From: an uncultured Collinsella sp.
Lineage (GTDB): Bacteria > Actinomycetota > Coriobacteriia > Coriobacteriales > Coriobacteriaceae
Length of the DNA stretch: 64,000 bases
Assembly: GCA_900544875.1 (NCBI GenBank)
Contig: UQWS01000004.1
Location: 1 to 64,000, forward strand
Direction of reading: 5' to 3'
Under the pieces are notes generated by a model that saw nothing but the letters and a program-made list of their open reading frames with translations, was not told the origin of the DNA and did not search any database. A program made the position numbers and the translations under genes. Below, one piece after another: positions 1 to 8,797 of this stretch. The first letter of the stretch is position 1. Every line of letters begins with the position of its first letter.

Positions 1-24
1 GGGGCCGCGGGGGCGTTCGGCTAG
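1..24 (+). CDS. possible C-terminal end of a gene entering the window
   Basis: The first 24 bases read in frame 1 as Gly-Ala-Ala-Gly-Ala-Phe-Gly followed by TAG. A Gly/Ala-rich tail is plausible for a protein end, but seven codons cannot identify anything, and the reading may be chance. Confidence 0.2.
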   Translation, partial: GAAGAFG

Positions 25-71
25 GTGCGGGAACGGCCTATTTGCTCAATGTGTTCGGCTGAGATCGGAAA

Positions 72-389
72 TCAACCACGATCAAACGCCCAGACCCACC
101 AACGCATCACGTGGGCCTGCGAGCCGTCCGGCCGTCCGCACGCCTGGTTCTCCAGATACAACTCGGTCGCATGCCCGCCAAAACGAACCTTATACGTTGC
201 CGTACGAACACCGTGAACCGTTAAGCCAAAGCCCGTGGACGAGACAATCTCGTCAATCGTAAAGCAACGACCGTCGACCCAGCAGACGGTGACCGGCACG
301 ACCTGTCCGCCCGCGAGGATGCGAGCCACGACGTCCACATACTGCTTGTGTACGCGCCGAGTTTTGCCATCTGTCTGTCGATATTCCAT
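72..389 (-). CDS. small conserved hypothetical protein, 105 aa
   Basis: I do not recognise this protein with confidence. The start is the ATG at 387-389, which sits directly behind a clear ribosome binding site (AGGAGG); an upstream in-frame start would add 29 residues that lack a good site. The protein is basic at the N-terminus and rich in Val, Thr, Trp and Arg, with a compact beta-strand-like pattern and no membrane segment or signal peptide. The middle, WVDGRCFTIDE, resembles small actinobacterial proteins in which an aromatic/glycine motif precedes an Arg-rich strand (DUF6504-like), but this is only a resemblance. It is alone on the minus strand, divergent from the phosphate permease gene. 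Confidence 0.6.
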   Translation of the reverse strand: MEYRQTDGKTRRVHKQYVDVVARILAGGQVVPVTVCWVDGRCFTIDEIVSSTGFGLTVHGVRTATYKVRFGGHATELYLENQACGRPDGSQAHVMRWWVWAFDRG

Positions 390-578
390 GCCTCCTATTA
401 TCGAACGCATGTTTGCATGTTGTAAAGCGAACAGACTGTGGTTTTGGAGTGTCGTAGCAATCGCACGTGTCCGCATGGCGTGTTAGCAAAAAAAACACCC
501 GCGGTCAACAGGGCTAATATTCAATTTTAGTGCCAAAAAGTTCACTTCTCTCATCAGAACTCGGTAAAGAAACCCGCA

Positions 579-609
579 GGAGGTGATACGATTTATCATG
601 TTTTTGTAA
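579..609 (+). promoter_or_regulatory. strong Shine-Dalgarno followed by a three-codon ORF upstream of pit
   Basis: AGGAGGTGAT, a near-perfect match to the 16S rRNA tail, lies about 10 bases before ATG-TTT-TTG-TAA (598-609). This mini-ORF is in frame with, and ends 30 bases before, the ATG of the phosphate permease. The permease itself has only a weaker site (GAGAAAG). Whether the mini-ORF is translated is unknown. Confidence 0.4.
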
Positions 610-639
610 CGTGCCTGCAAACTTCGAGAAAGCCCATAT

Positions 640-1689
640 ATGGACGTAACGTTCTCAACCTTCCTCGGCCAAATTGTGTCGAACCCAGTCCTTGCCGTCA
701 CCGTGATCCTCGCGTTGGGCGCCATCTTCGTCAATGGATGGACCGACGCGCCCAACGCCATCGCGACCTGCGTCACTACGCGTTGCATGCCCGCCCGCGC
801 CGCCATTCTCATGAGCGCCGCATTCAACTTCCTCGGCGTGCTCATCATGACGCACTTTAATGCGAGCGTCGCCAACACCATCTCACATATCGTCGACTTT
901 GGCGGAAACAGCACCATGGCGCTCGCCTGTCTGTGCGCGGCGCTGTTCTCCATCGTCGTCTATGGCGCCACAGCGTCGCGTTTTGGCATCCCCACCTCGC
1001 AAAGCCACAGCCTTATCGCCGGCCTGACCGGTGCCGCTATCGCCCTCGGCGGCGCGAGCAGCGTCAACGTCCACGAGTGGATGAAGGTCATCTACGGCCT
1101 GGCGCTCTCCATCGGCCTGGGCTTTGTCATGGGCTGGGTCCTGTGCAAACTCGTCTCGATTCTTTTCGCCGCCGCCAACAGGCGACGTGCCAATGTCTTC
1201 TTTAAATACGCTCAGATCGCGAGCGCTGCGGCCATGAGCTTTATGCACGGCGCGCAGGATGGACAGAAGTTCATCGGCGTGCTCTTTTTAGGCGTGGCCT
1301 TCGCAAACGGCCAGACCAGCGTCGGCGATGCCGGCATCCCCATCTGGATTATGCTGCTGTGCTCGGCCACTATGGGTATCGGTACCAGCGTGGGCGGTGA
1401 GCGCATCATCAAGTCCGTCGGCCAGAGCATGGTTAAGCTCGAGAAGTATCAGGGCTTCTCCGCCGACCTCGCGGGCGCCGCGAACCTGCTGCTTGCCACC
1501 CTTACCGGCATCCCCGTGTCCTCCACACACATCAAGACCTGCGCCATCATGGGCGTCGGTGCCGTCAAGCGCCTCTCGGCCATCAACTTCGGCGTCGTCA
1601 AGGACATGATGTTCACCTGGTTCTTCACCTTCCCCGCCTGCGGACTCATCAGCTTTGTCATGGCCAAGCTGTTCATGATGTTCCTCTAA
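640..1689 (+). CDS. pit: PiT-family inorganic phosphate permease
   Basis: Low-affinity phosphate transporter of the PiT family (PF01384), 349 aa, within the short bacterial length range. The two inverted halves each carry the family signature: NGWTDAPNA at about residues 32-40, in place of the classic GANDVAN, and HGAQDGQK at about 203-210. GIPTSQSH and GIPVSSTH loops follow each one. Around ten hydrophobic segments span the protein with almost no long soluble loop. The ATG at 640 was chosen because the family motif begins about 30 residues in, the usual distance. The gene is followed 67 bases later by a DUF47 partner, the typical pit/pit-accessory pair that imports metal-phosphate using the cation gradient. 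Confidence 0.95.
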   Translation: MDVTFSTFLGQIVSNPVLAVTVILALGAIFVNGWTDAPNAIATCVTTRCMPARAAILMSAAFNFLGVLIMTHFNASVANTISHIVDFGGNSTMALACLCAALFSIVVYGATASRFGIPTSQSHSLIAGLTGAAIALGGASSVNVHEWMKVIYGLALSIGLGFVMGWVLCKLVSILFAAANRRRANVFFKYAQIASAAAMSFMHGAQDGQKFIGVLFLGVAFANGQTSVGDAGIPIWIMLLCSATMGIGTSVGGERIIKSVGQSMVKLEKYQGFSADLAGAANLLLATLTGIPVSSTHIKTCAIMGVGAVKRLSAINFGVVKDMMFTWFFTFPACGLISFVMAKLFMMFL

Positions 1690-1756
1690 TCAAACCGAAC
1701 GTCCATCCGGACCGCAACACTTCGCCCACCCGTCTTCGCCTCGAAAGGACCCACCC

Positions 1757-2380
1757 ATGGCAAAGAAACCCGATTCGTTCTACTTTGACAACTACGTCGC
1801 TTGCGCCGACCTCGCCGTCCAGGCCGCAGAGCTGCTCACCAAGATTTTTGAGAACTTCGATCCCGCGCAGATTCACGACATGCTCAATAAGATGCATGCG
1901 ATTGAGCATGCGGCAGACAAGAAGCACCACGAGCTCGAAGACGCCCTGCTCACCGCCTTTATCACCCCGCTCGAGCGCGAGGATCTGGATCTGATGAGCT
2001 GCGCGCTCGACACCGTGCTCGACCGTATTGAGGGCGTCGTGCAGCGCGTCTACTTCACCAACATTCAGAGCATCCATCCCGATGCCATCGTGATCGCCCA
2101 CAAGGTGACTGACGCCTGCCGCGCCATGAAAGACCTGATGGTCGAGCTTCCCAACTACCGCAAGTCCAAAACGCTGCGCGAGCTGGTCATCCAGATCAAC
2201 ACCATCGAGTCCGAGGCCGACGAGCTCTACATCAACGCCATGCGCAACCTGCACGTTAACGGCAAGGATCCGCTCGAGGTCATCGCTTGGCGTGACGTCT
2301 ACGCCTTCCTGGAGTACTGCGCCGACTGCTGCGAGAATGTGGCCGATGTCGTGGATTCGATTGTCATGAAGAACAGTTAA
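1757..2380 (+). CDS. DUF47 / PhoU-like phosphate transport accessory protein
   Basis: A 207-residue, almost entirely helical, acidic protein of the DUF47/PhoU_div family (PF01865), usually encoded next to pit genes and thought to control PiT activity. It begins MAKKPDSFYFDNYVACADLA and carries the paired acidic helix motifs of the PhoU fold, such as DLMSCALDTVLDRIEG near residues 76-91 and INTIESEADELY near 155-166. The start has a good ribosome site (GAAAGGAC). It is the second gene of the pit unit and is followed by tandem inverted repeats that probably end transcription. Confidence 0.93.
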   Translation: MAKKPDSFYFDNYVACADLAVQAAELLTKIFENFDPAQIHDMLNKMHAIEHAADKKHHELEDALLTAFITPLEREDLDLMSCALDTVLDRIEGVVQRVYFTNIQSIHPDAIVIAHKVTDACRAMKDLMVELPNYRKSKTLRELVIQINTIESEADELYINAMRNLHVNGKDPLEVIAWRDVYAFLEYCADCCENVADVVDSIVMKNS

Positions 2381-2386
2381 TTGGGG

Positions 2387-2572
2387 GTACGTATCCCACC
2401 GGTCGCGGGCCCGACCACTAATACCTTTTTCACTCCGGCTGCAAGCAGAGTCGTTCAAAAGCGGTTAATTAGTGGTACGCGTCCCACCGGCGAAGGCCCG
2501 GCACCTATTTGCTTTCTCACTCCGGCTGCGTGGCAGAGTCGTTCGAAAGTAAATAGGTGTCGGGCCTTCGCC
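2387..2572 (+). repeat. tandem pair of conserved-loop, variable-stem hairpins
   Basis: Two diverged direct units of about 86 bases start at 2387 (GGTACGTATCCCACCGG) and 2473 (GGTACGCGTCCCACCGG). Each folds into a hairpin. The first has imperfect arms at 2414-2429 and 2457-2476. The second has 28-nt arms at 2489-2516 and 2545-2572, differing only by two G-U pairs. The loops are nearly the same (TCACTCCGGCTGC, then GCAGAGTCGTTC) although the arms differ. Position after the pit unit suggests a transcription-end role. See also 43908-44032 and 44125-44202. Confidence 0.75.
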
Positions 2573-2745
2573 TTACGTATCACCATTGGGAACCTGGGCT
2601 AATAGGCGGAATGCATGGTGGCTTTGGTTGAAAGCGTCTTTGGCATCAGTCATGACTTTGGGCAGCGCTGAGCGTTTGGCTGAATGTTGCTCTGGGTACC
2701 CTTTGGTTGTCTTTTATTTCGTTATTAAATTGTTGGAGGGCTTGT
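2573..2745. other. intergenic region ahead of the nitroreductase, unusual base use
   Basis: No gene seen. The stretch is richer in T and G than its surroundings (TTGGTT, CTTTGG, TTTTATTTCG). It probably holds the nitroreductase promoter, though no convincing -35/-10 pair could be fixed. Confidence 0.4.
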
Positions 2746-3276
2746 ATGTCTTATTTGGATCTGGCTCGGGGTCGGTATTCTTGTCGTGAGTTTGAAGATC
2801 GGGCTGTGGAGCAGGCTGTGGTGGATGCCATTGTTGAGGCTGGGCGTATTGCTCCTTCTGCTTGTAATAATCATCCAACCCGTGTGATGGTGTTGGATAC
2901 GCCTGAGCTTCTGGAGAAGGCTGCTGCTTGTCAGCCTCGGTTTGCTCGTGATGGATCTATCTTTGGCGCTCCGCTCATCTTCCTTATTTGTAGCGTTACC
3001 GAAGACGCTTGGGTGCGCCCGTATGACCAGATGAATTCCAGTGAAATCGATACGTCCATAGTGTGCGATCAGATGATGATGGAGGCCACCGAGCAGGGCC
3101 TGGGAACGTGCTGGGTATGCCATTTTAAGCCCGAGGTGGCACAGGAGCAGTTCAACCTGCCCGAGGGCGTCTATCCCTATCACATGCTCGTCTGTGGCTA
3201 TCCTGCCGACCACATCGCCGATCCCGAGCATCGCGAGGCCCGCACCATTCCCCTCCCCGACTTCCTCCTCAAGTAG
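2746..3276 (+). CDS. nitroreductase family protein
   Basis: FMN-dependent oxidoreductase of the nitroreductase fold (PF00881), 176 aa. The N-terminus gives the typical RGRYSCREFEDR flavin-binding start, then GRIAPSACNNHPTRV, and later GLGTCWV followed by the PYHMLVCGYP strand. The start is the ATG at 2746 behind TTGGAGGG; an upstream in-frame ATG at 2707 lacks a site and precedes the family's normal start. The Cys-containing GLGTCWVCHF segment is common in anaerobe members. Substrate unknown. The first 70 or so codons use many T-ending codons (GCT, GGT, CGT, GTT), unlike the C-ending use of the second half and of neighbouring genes, suggesting a mosaic allele. Confidence 0.9.
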   Translation: MSYLDLARGRYSCREFEDRAVEQAVVDAIVEAGRIAPSACNNHPTRVMVLDTPELLEKAAACQPRFARDGSIFGAPLIFLICSVTEDAWVRPYDQMNSSEIDTSIVCDQMMMEATEQGLGTCWVCHFKPEVAQEQFNLPEGVYPYHMLVCGYPADHIADPEHREARTIPLPDFLLK

Positions 3277-3390
3277 ATTTTTAGGACATGCCTCAAAACC
3301 TACCTTTTACCGCTCACCCGTTCGCCGAGCTCCACGCCACTATGTTCAGGGCTTGGTTTTTTATGTTGCGCGCCCCGGTACAGTCATAAA

Positions 3391-3417
3391 AAAGGACCCG
3401 CAAGCTGCGGGTCCTTT
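3391..3417. terminator. bidirectional intrinsic terminator between nitroreductase and divIVA
   Basis: Stem AAAGGACCCGC / GCGGGTCCTTT with loop AAGCT. On the minus strand it continues into a run of six T, so it serves divIVA best. On the plus strand it also lies just after the nitroreductase gene. Confidence 0.85.
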
Positions 3418-3443
3418 CTAGGCACTAAATTGTAGGCCGAATG

Positions 3444-4118
3444 TTAGTCCAGGTCGTCAGCGGCAAAGTTGTCGATCGGGGCGAAGGGATCGGCCACAGG
3501 GACAACCGGGTCAGCGACGGGCAGCGGCTCGGCGGGAACAGTCACCGCAGGAGAAGCGGCAGAACCGACCGGCGTGGAGGCCATGAGGTCGGCCGGGAAG
3601 GAGTTCTGGGCATCGTCCATGAAGTGCTGGATGAGCTTGAGATACTCGGCCTTGAACTCCTCACGAGAAGCCTTGAGACGATCGATCTCCTCGAGCTCGG
3701 CCTGCTTTTCGGTCAGAGCCTGGCGGATAACCTCGCGGGCCTTGGCGTCAGCCTCGTTGCGAATACGCTCAGCGTTCTCATTGGCATCGTTGACGATGGT
3801 CTCAGCGGTCTGCTGGGCAGCGATCAGGGCAGCGGAAATCTGGCGCTCCTGAGCGGAGAAGTCAGGGGCGGGAGCAGCCACGGGGGCGGCAGGAACGGCC
3901 TGGGCGGGGGCATCCTGAGCCTGGGCAAGCTGAGCCTGCGCATCGGCAAGCTGCTGCTCGGTAGCAGTCAGACGACCCTTAAGGTCGACGATCTTAGCGA
4001 GCATAGCGTCAACCTCGGAGGACAGCGTCTCCAAGAAGACGTCGACCTCAGCAGGATCGTAGCCACGCTTGGCCTCAGAGAAAGTCTGAGCCTGGATGTC
4101 TGCAGGGGTAATAGCCAT
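3444..4118 (-). CDS. divIVA: DivIVA-domain cell division protein
   Basis: Membrane-curvature-sensing coiled-coil protein that marks poles and septa, 224 aa. The N-terminal lipid-binding DivIVA domain (residues 1-60) carries the family pattern MAITPADIQAQTFSEAKRGY then DPAEVDVFLETL. A first coiled coil is followed by an Ala/Pro-rich linker at about 85-105, then a long charged coiled coil (NENAERIRNEADAKAREVI) and a Pro/Val/Asp-rich tail. The start at 4118 follows AGGAGACTTGTT. It is the last gene of the yggS-sepF-yggT-divIVA string, the usual Gram-positive order. Confidence 0.93.
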   Translation of the reverse strand: MAITPADIQAQTFSEAKRGYDPAEVDVFLETLSSEVDAMLAKIVDLKGRLTATEQQLADAQAQLAQAQDAPAQAVPAAPVAAPAPDFSAQERQISAALIAAQQTAETIVNDANENAERIRNEADAKAREVIRQALTEKQAELEEIDRLKASREEFKAEYLKLIQHFMDDAQNSFPADLMASTPVGSAASPAVTVPAEPLPVADPVVPVADPFAPIDNFAADDLD

Positions 4119-4179
4119 AACAAGTCTCCTTTTTCATCGCCTCGGCGCTACACGCCCGACGTAAGTTACTAAGTCAGTT

Positions 4180-4461
4180 CTACACGAGTATACCTATAAG
4201 AAGCTGCAGAACCAGCCTCTGCACCAACTGCAACGCAATAATCGCAACGACCGGCGAAAAATCGATACCGCCCATCGGCGGAATGAAACGACGGAACAGG
4301 TTAAGCCACGGACCGCACACGCTATCAAGCACCGCGGCAATATCCTGAAGCAAACCACCCTGCTTCATGGGAATCCACGTCATAAAGCAGTAGACGACAA
4401 TGAGCGTGGAATAGAAGTTGAACAGCGTGTTGACCAGCTGGACGATAGTGTAGATGTTGAT
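4180..4461 (-). CDS. yggT: YggT family membrane protein with a non-canonical start
   Basis: Small integral membrane protein of the YggT/YlmG family (PF02325), found next to sepF. The pattern FMTWIPMKQGG, PWLNLFRRFIPPMGGIDFSPVVA and a C-terminal hydrophobic helix fit the family (two membrane helices, about 90 aa). The first helix (VQLVNTLFNFYSTLIVVYCF) is encoded upstream of the first in-frame ATG (4381-4383). Between the sepF stop (4483-4485) and this helix there is no in-frame ATG, GTG or TTG. GAGGAG lies six bases before an ATC (4459-4461) and immediately before an ATT (4465-4467), so one of these rare codons is the likely start. Starting at the ATG would remove the first membrane helix. 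Confidence 0.75.
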   Translation of the reverse strand: MNIYTIVQLVNTLFNFYSTLIVVYCFMTWIPMKQGGLLQDIAAVLDSVCGPWLNLFRRFIPPMGGIDFSPVVAIIALQLVQRLVLQLLIGILV

Positions 4462-4482
4462 GGGAATCTCCTCGTCTTGTCT

Positions 4483-5205
4483 TTACTTGAGGTAGCCGTC
4501 GGCACGAAGCTTCTTGAGATCGGAATCTTTGACCTCGCAACCGGCGGGCAGCACCATGAACACGCGGTCGCCCACCTCCTTGACCGTGGCACCCAGACCG
4601 CAGGCAAAGCCGTAAGAGAAGTCCAAGACGCGCTTGGCAACTTCGGTGCGTACGCCCACAAAAATCAGTGCGACAGGCTGCTTGGTGCGAACGCGGCGCA
4701 CCACGGTCTCCACGTCGTCATAGCTCTCGGGGCGCAGGACATAGGCCGGCAGCTGCGGCGTGGCGTTGATGATATTGCTCGCATAGGCCGAGGCATCGCT
4801 CGGTGCAGGCGCGGGCGCAGCGGCGGCACGGGCGCGGGTGTTCTCGGCGTAGCTCGACGGCGTGTCATAAGCACCAGGACGATAACCGCTCGCAACACTG
4901 TCCTGCGAGCGCGAAGGCGGGTTATACGTCGTGGCATGGCGAGAGTCATCGCCGACCAGCTGTCCGGAGCGTGTATACACGGCAACCGACTCAGCTTCAC
5001 CACGGCGCGTCTGACCAAGCAGGCCGTTGCTCGGCTCGTCTTGGGTGTAGAAGCCCTCGCCCGAAGCACCGCTGTAGCCGTTGCCCTGATAGCCATCGTC
5101 ATAGCCATCATCGTAGCCGTAGTCGTCGTCCTGGCCATAACCCTGGTCGTAACCCTGCTGGCCGCCCAGGTGCATCTTATTTTTAATCTCGTCAAGGAAG
5201 CCCAT
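4483..5205 (-). CDS. sepF: SepF cell division protein
   Basis: SepF binds the FtsZ C-terminal peptide and the membrane and takes over the tethering role of FtsA, which is not encoded here. The protein is 240 aa against about 150 in Bacillus. It starts MGFLDEIKNKMHLGG, an amphipathic membrane-binding helix. Next comes a long low-complexity Tyr/Asp/Gly-rich linker (about residues 18-65) and an Ala/Pro segment (about 115-135). The SepF domain is C-terminal (about 150-240; RPESYDDVETVVRRVRTKQPV and GLGATVKEVGDRVFMVLPA). The start at 5205 follows GAGAGGAC; an upstream in-frame ATG lacks a site. It lies between yggS and yggT. Confidence 0.93.
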   Translation of the reverse strand: MGFLDEIKNKMHLGGQQGYDQGYGQDDDYGYDDGYDDGYQGNGYSGASGEGFYTQDEPSNGLLGQTRRGEAESVAVYTRSGQLVGDDSRHATTYNPPSRSQDSVASGYRPGAYDTPSSYAENTRARAAAAPAPAPSDASAYASNIINATPQLPAYVLRPESYDDVETVVRRVRTKQPVALIFVGVRTEVAKRVLDFSYGFACGLGATVKEVGDRVFMVLPAGCEVKDSDLKKLRADGYLK

Positions 5206-5265
5206 GGTTGTGTCCTCTCGCGGTTTAGTGCAGGCGCCCCGATAATCAGTGCGCACTTCAGAGCC

Positions 5266-6003
5266 TTATTTTACTGCAAACTCCGGGCTAAATACTACCC
5301 TGCCCAGGCGAACGAGCGTAGAGCCCTCCTCAAGGGCAGACTCAAAGTCCTCGCTCATGCCGCAGGAAAGCTCAGGCAGGTTCAAATCGGGATGCGCTGC
5401 CTCCAGCTCATCCCTCAGCTCACGAAGCCCCGCAAAGGTGCGGCGTGCCACATCCTTATTCCCCCGGGGCGCCATAGTCATAAGCCCCTGCACGCAAATT
5501 CCCTCAAGTTCCGCAAGCTCACCCGCGGCGGCGCGAATCCCATCGGGCGAAAAGCCTCCCTTCGACTCCTCACCACTCACATTGACCTCAATGAGCACAC
5601 GCTGGGGGCCGGCGAGCTCACCTGCCTCAATCTTGCGGACAGCACGGCTCGAGATCGCCTGCGCCAGATGCAGCGAACCCACCGAGTGAATCAGCTCGGC
5701 TGAGCCCAGCACCGCATTGATCTTATTGGTCTGCAGGTTGCCGATCATATCGAAGCGCACCTCGGGCAGCTCCGGATGCTCCGCCAGACCCGTGAGCTTG
5801 CGAACCAGCTCCTGCGGGCGGTTCTCGGCAAAATGGCGATACCCCGCCTGGATGGCGGCAACGGTCTCATCGACACCAACGGTCTTGGACACGGCAATGA
5901 GGCTCGCGGCGTCGTGGGGACGGCCTGCGCGATCGAGCGCCGCATAAAAACGTTCCAGAATCTGCTCGCGGCGAGCGCGCATCAAGTCCAAATAGTTATC
6001 CAT
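5266..6003 (-). CDS. yggS: YggS family pyridoxal phosphate homeostasis protein
   Basis: PLP-binding TIM-barrel protein of the YggS/PROSC/YlmE family (PF01168), 245 aa, which keeps vitamin B6 pools balanced. The PLP lysine is in SLIAVSKTVGVDE (about residue 40). Further family marks are HFAENRPQELVRK, FDMIGNLQTNK, RVLIEVNVSGEESKGG and the C-terminal SCGMSEDFESALEEGST. The start at 6003 follows GGAGG; upstream in-frame codons extend into an unrelated leader that contains the preceding terminator. First gene of the yggS-sepF-yggT-divIVA run. Confidence 0.95.
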   Translation of the reverse strand: MDNYLDLMRARREQILERFYAALDRAGRPHDAASLIAVSKTVGVDETVAAIQAGYRHFAENRPQELVRKLTGLAEHPELPEVRFDMIGNLQTNKINAVLGSAELIHSVGSLHLAQAISSRAVRKIEAGELAGPQRVLIEVNVSGEESKGGFSPDGIRAAAGELAELEGICVQGLMTMAPRGNKDVARRTFAGLRELRDELEAAHPDLNLPELSCGMSEDFESALEEGSTLVRLGRVVFSPEFAVK

Positions 6004-6053
6004 TGCTAATCGCCTCCGCTGACAGCCAAACAAGTAGTCCCATGCTAACGCAA

Positions 6054-6085
6054 GAGCGCGGCCCCGCATGTGCAAGGCCGCGCTC
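6054..6085 (-). terminator. hairpin between phoU and yggS
   Basis: Stem GAGCGCGGCC / GGCCGCGCTC with a 12-base loop. On the minus strand it lies after phoU and is followed only by TTGCGTT, so termination may be partial. It separates the phosphate operon from the yggS run. Confidence 0.6.
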
Positions 6086-6122
6086 ACTTAGGTATTTACA
6101 ATCTTTCGACGAACGGGGTTAC

Positions 6123-6980
6123 TTACTCCTCGTCGTCCTCGCCATCGTCCTCGTCCTCAAGATGATCGAGCAGGTAGCGAAGTCCCTCGCTGACCTCGTT
6201 AGCGGGCACCTTGGCAACGTAGCGCGCATCGACGGCGGGCCTCATGATGACGCCCTCGCCCGAAGGCACGCGCATGCTCTCGAGCTCGTCCTCGTCCGTG
6301 CGGGCGATATCGCCGGCATTCATGCGCTGACCAGTCAGCAGGAAGGTCAGGCGGCAGGCGGCATCGATGGAAATCGAGGCGATGCGATCGAGGTAGCGCG
6401 AAACCATGATGGCGCGGCGCAGATCGTCATAGTTGCTGTCGTCGTCCATAAAGTCGCCCGTATCCATACGGTTAAAGGTGCGGAAGAACTTCTCGTAGGC
6501 GGCATGCACTGGCTCGTCCTCGACGGCCAAGTTGCAGATGATGGACATGTCGTTGGTGACGAGCGCGGAAAGCGAAGAGCCCAGCACCTGGTAGACGGCC
6601 TCAGCCTCGGCCTCGACCGTGCCGACAAGCTCCTTGGGCAGCGAGATGTCGGCCTTGATCATATGACGCGTGGCGCGGCAAATCTGGCGAACCTTATCGG
6701 TCATGCGCTGCAGGTTAAAGTCGACGTAGATGATCGTCTGCAGCAAGCGGAAGTCGGAGGCGACCGGTGACTGCGTGGCAATCAGGTTGTAGCAGACGGC
6801 CTCCAGGTTGGCGCAGCGTGCGTCAATCGAAAGCGTGCGCTTCTTGGTCTTGGTGGCGAGCTTGCGGTCGTCGGTCACATAGGCCTTCACGGCATCGTGG
6901 AGGGCCAGATCGACGGCCTCGTAGATGCTCAGCATCTCGTGACGGGCCTCGATGAGCTGACGGGAAAACAGTTTGCGCAT
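6123..6980 (-). CDS. phoU: PhoU phosphate signalling regulator with an acidic tail
   Basis: Helical-bundle protein that links the Pst transporter to phosphate signalling, 285 aa against the usual 220-240. Two PhoU repeats are visible: MRKLFSRQLIEARHEMLSIY onward, and the segment around residues 125-195 containing MVSRYLDRIASISIDAACRL. The last 65 or so residues are an extra region ending EDEDDGEDDEE. The start at 6980 is followed by a typical N-terminus. It is the last gene of pstS-pstC-pstA-pstB-phoU, 92 bases after pstB. The acidic tail could bind metal or a partner; this is inference. Confidence 0.93.
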   Translation of the reverse strand: MRKLFSRQLIEARHEMLSIYEAVDLALHDAVKAYVTDDRKLATKTKKRTLSIDARCANLEAVCYNLIATQSPVASDFRLLQTIIYVDFNLQRMTDKVRQICRATRHMIKADISLPKELVGTVEAEAEAVYQVLGSSLSALVTNDMSIICNLAVEDEPVHAAYEKFFRTFNRMDTGDFMDDDSNYDDLRRAIMVSRYLDRIASISIDAACRLTFLLTGQRMNAGDIARTDEDELESMRVPSGEGVIMRPAVDARYVAKVPANEVSEGLRYLLDHLEDEDDGEDDEE

Positions 6981-7072
6981 GGTTCACTCCAATCAGTTGG
7001 GTGCGGTCATGCCGCCCGCACAGTGAATACGCACCGGACCAGATCCGATCGGCTTGGGACTAGTCGCACCGA

Positions 7073-7876
<804 letters not shown>

Positions 7877-7888
7877 GGGACTCCTTAA

Positions 7889-8794
7889 CTAGCGACGCTT
7901 ACGCGACAGGAAGCGCGCAAACAGGTTGAAGGCCAAAATGATCACCATCAGCAAGAGCGCAGTGCCGTAGGCTGCGTTCATGTTGATGCCGTCGTTGGCA
8001 AGCAGGTACAGGTGAACCGTCATGGGGCGGCCGGAATCGAGCGGCGAAATAGGCAGGTTGATGGCCTGGCCCATGGTGTAGAGCACCACCGCGGTCTCGC
8101 CAATGGCACGGCCGATGGCGAGGACGATGCCCGTGGCAATACGGCCAAAGGCAGAAGGAAGCACGATCTTGGAGACAACCTGCCACTTGGTGGCGCCCAG
8201 GCCGTACGCGCCCCAACGGATATAGCGCGGAACGGCGCGAATGGCCTCTTCGGTGGTGCGCATGACGATGGGGAGCATCAAGAGCGCGAGTGCCAGAGCG
8301 GCAGAGACCATCGAAAGGCCCAGGCCCATAGCCTCGACAAACAAGGCGTAGCCAAACAGGCCCATAACGATGGAGGGCACCGAGGCCAAAGCGTCAGCAG
8401 CGTAGCGAATGAGCTCGACGACCTTGCCCTGCTTGGCGTACTCGGCCAGATAGACGGCTGCCAGCACAGCGATCGGCGTGCAGATAAGCATGGCGAGCGC
8501 CGTCACGTAGACGGTCGAGACGATCGTGGGCCAAATTCCGCCCTCGGCGTTGACGCCCTGGGGCCAACCGAAGATAAAGTCGAGCGAGATGTGTGGCAGG
8601 CCGTTGATGACCACGTAGGCGATGATAGCGACCAGCACCAGCGTGGTGATGTAGGCAGCGGCACGGAACACGCCAAGCATGATCTTGTTGGACAGGTCCT
8701 TGTTGATGCGGCCCTTCTTGCCGTGGGAAAGGGCACGCTTGATGCGCTCGCGCGACGAGGTCGCATCGACCGTCGCGTCAACGGAATCGGACAT
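7889..8794 (-). CDS. pstA: phosphate ABC transporter permease PstA
   Basis: Inner-membrane permease subunit, 301 aa, with six membrane helices after a soluble N-terminal stretch of about 45 residues containing a basic segment (RERIKRALSHGKKGRINK). The cytoplasmic loop that docks on PstB is seen as TEEAIRAVPRYIRWGAYGLGATKWQVV, and GRAIGETAVVLYTMG is the PstA/PstC family mark. The gene begins three bases after the pstC stop, so translation is probably coupled. Confidence 0.97.
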   Translation of the reverse strand: MSDSVDATVDATSSRERIKRALSHGKKGRINKDLSNKIMLGVFRAAAYITTLVLVAIIAYVVINGLPHISLDFIFGWPQGVNAEGGIWPTIVSTVYVTALAMLICTPIAVLAAVYLAEYAKQGKVVELIRYAADALASVPSIVMGLFGYALFVEAMGLGLSMVSAALALALLMLPIVMRTTEEAIRAVPRYIRWGAYGLGATKWQVVSKIVLPSAFGRIATGIVLAIGRAIGETAVVLYTMGQAINLPISPLDSGRPMTVHLYLLANDGINMNAAYGTALLLMVIILAFNLFARFLSRKRR

Positions 8795-8797
8795 AGC

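Noticed and set aside
2430..2550. tRNA-like loop with GTTCGAAAG
   Set aside because: No acceptor stem, anticodon arm or length to match; it is the conserved loop of the hairpin repeats.
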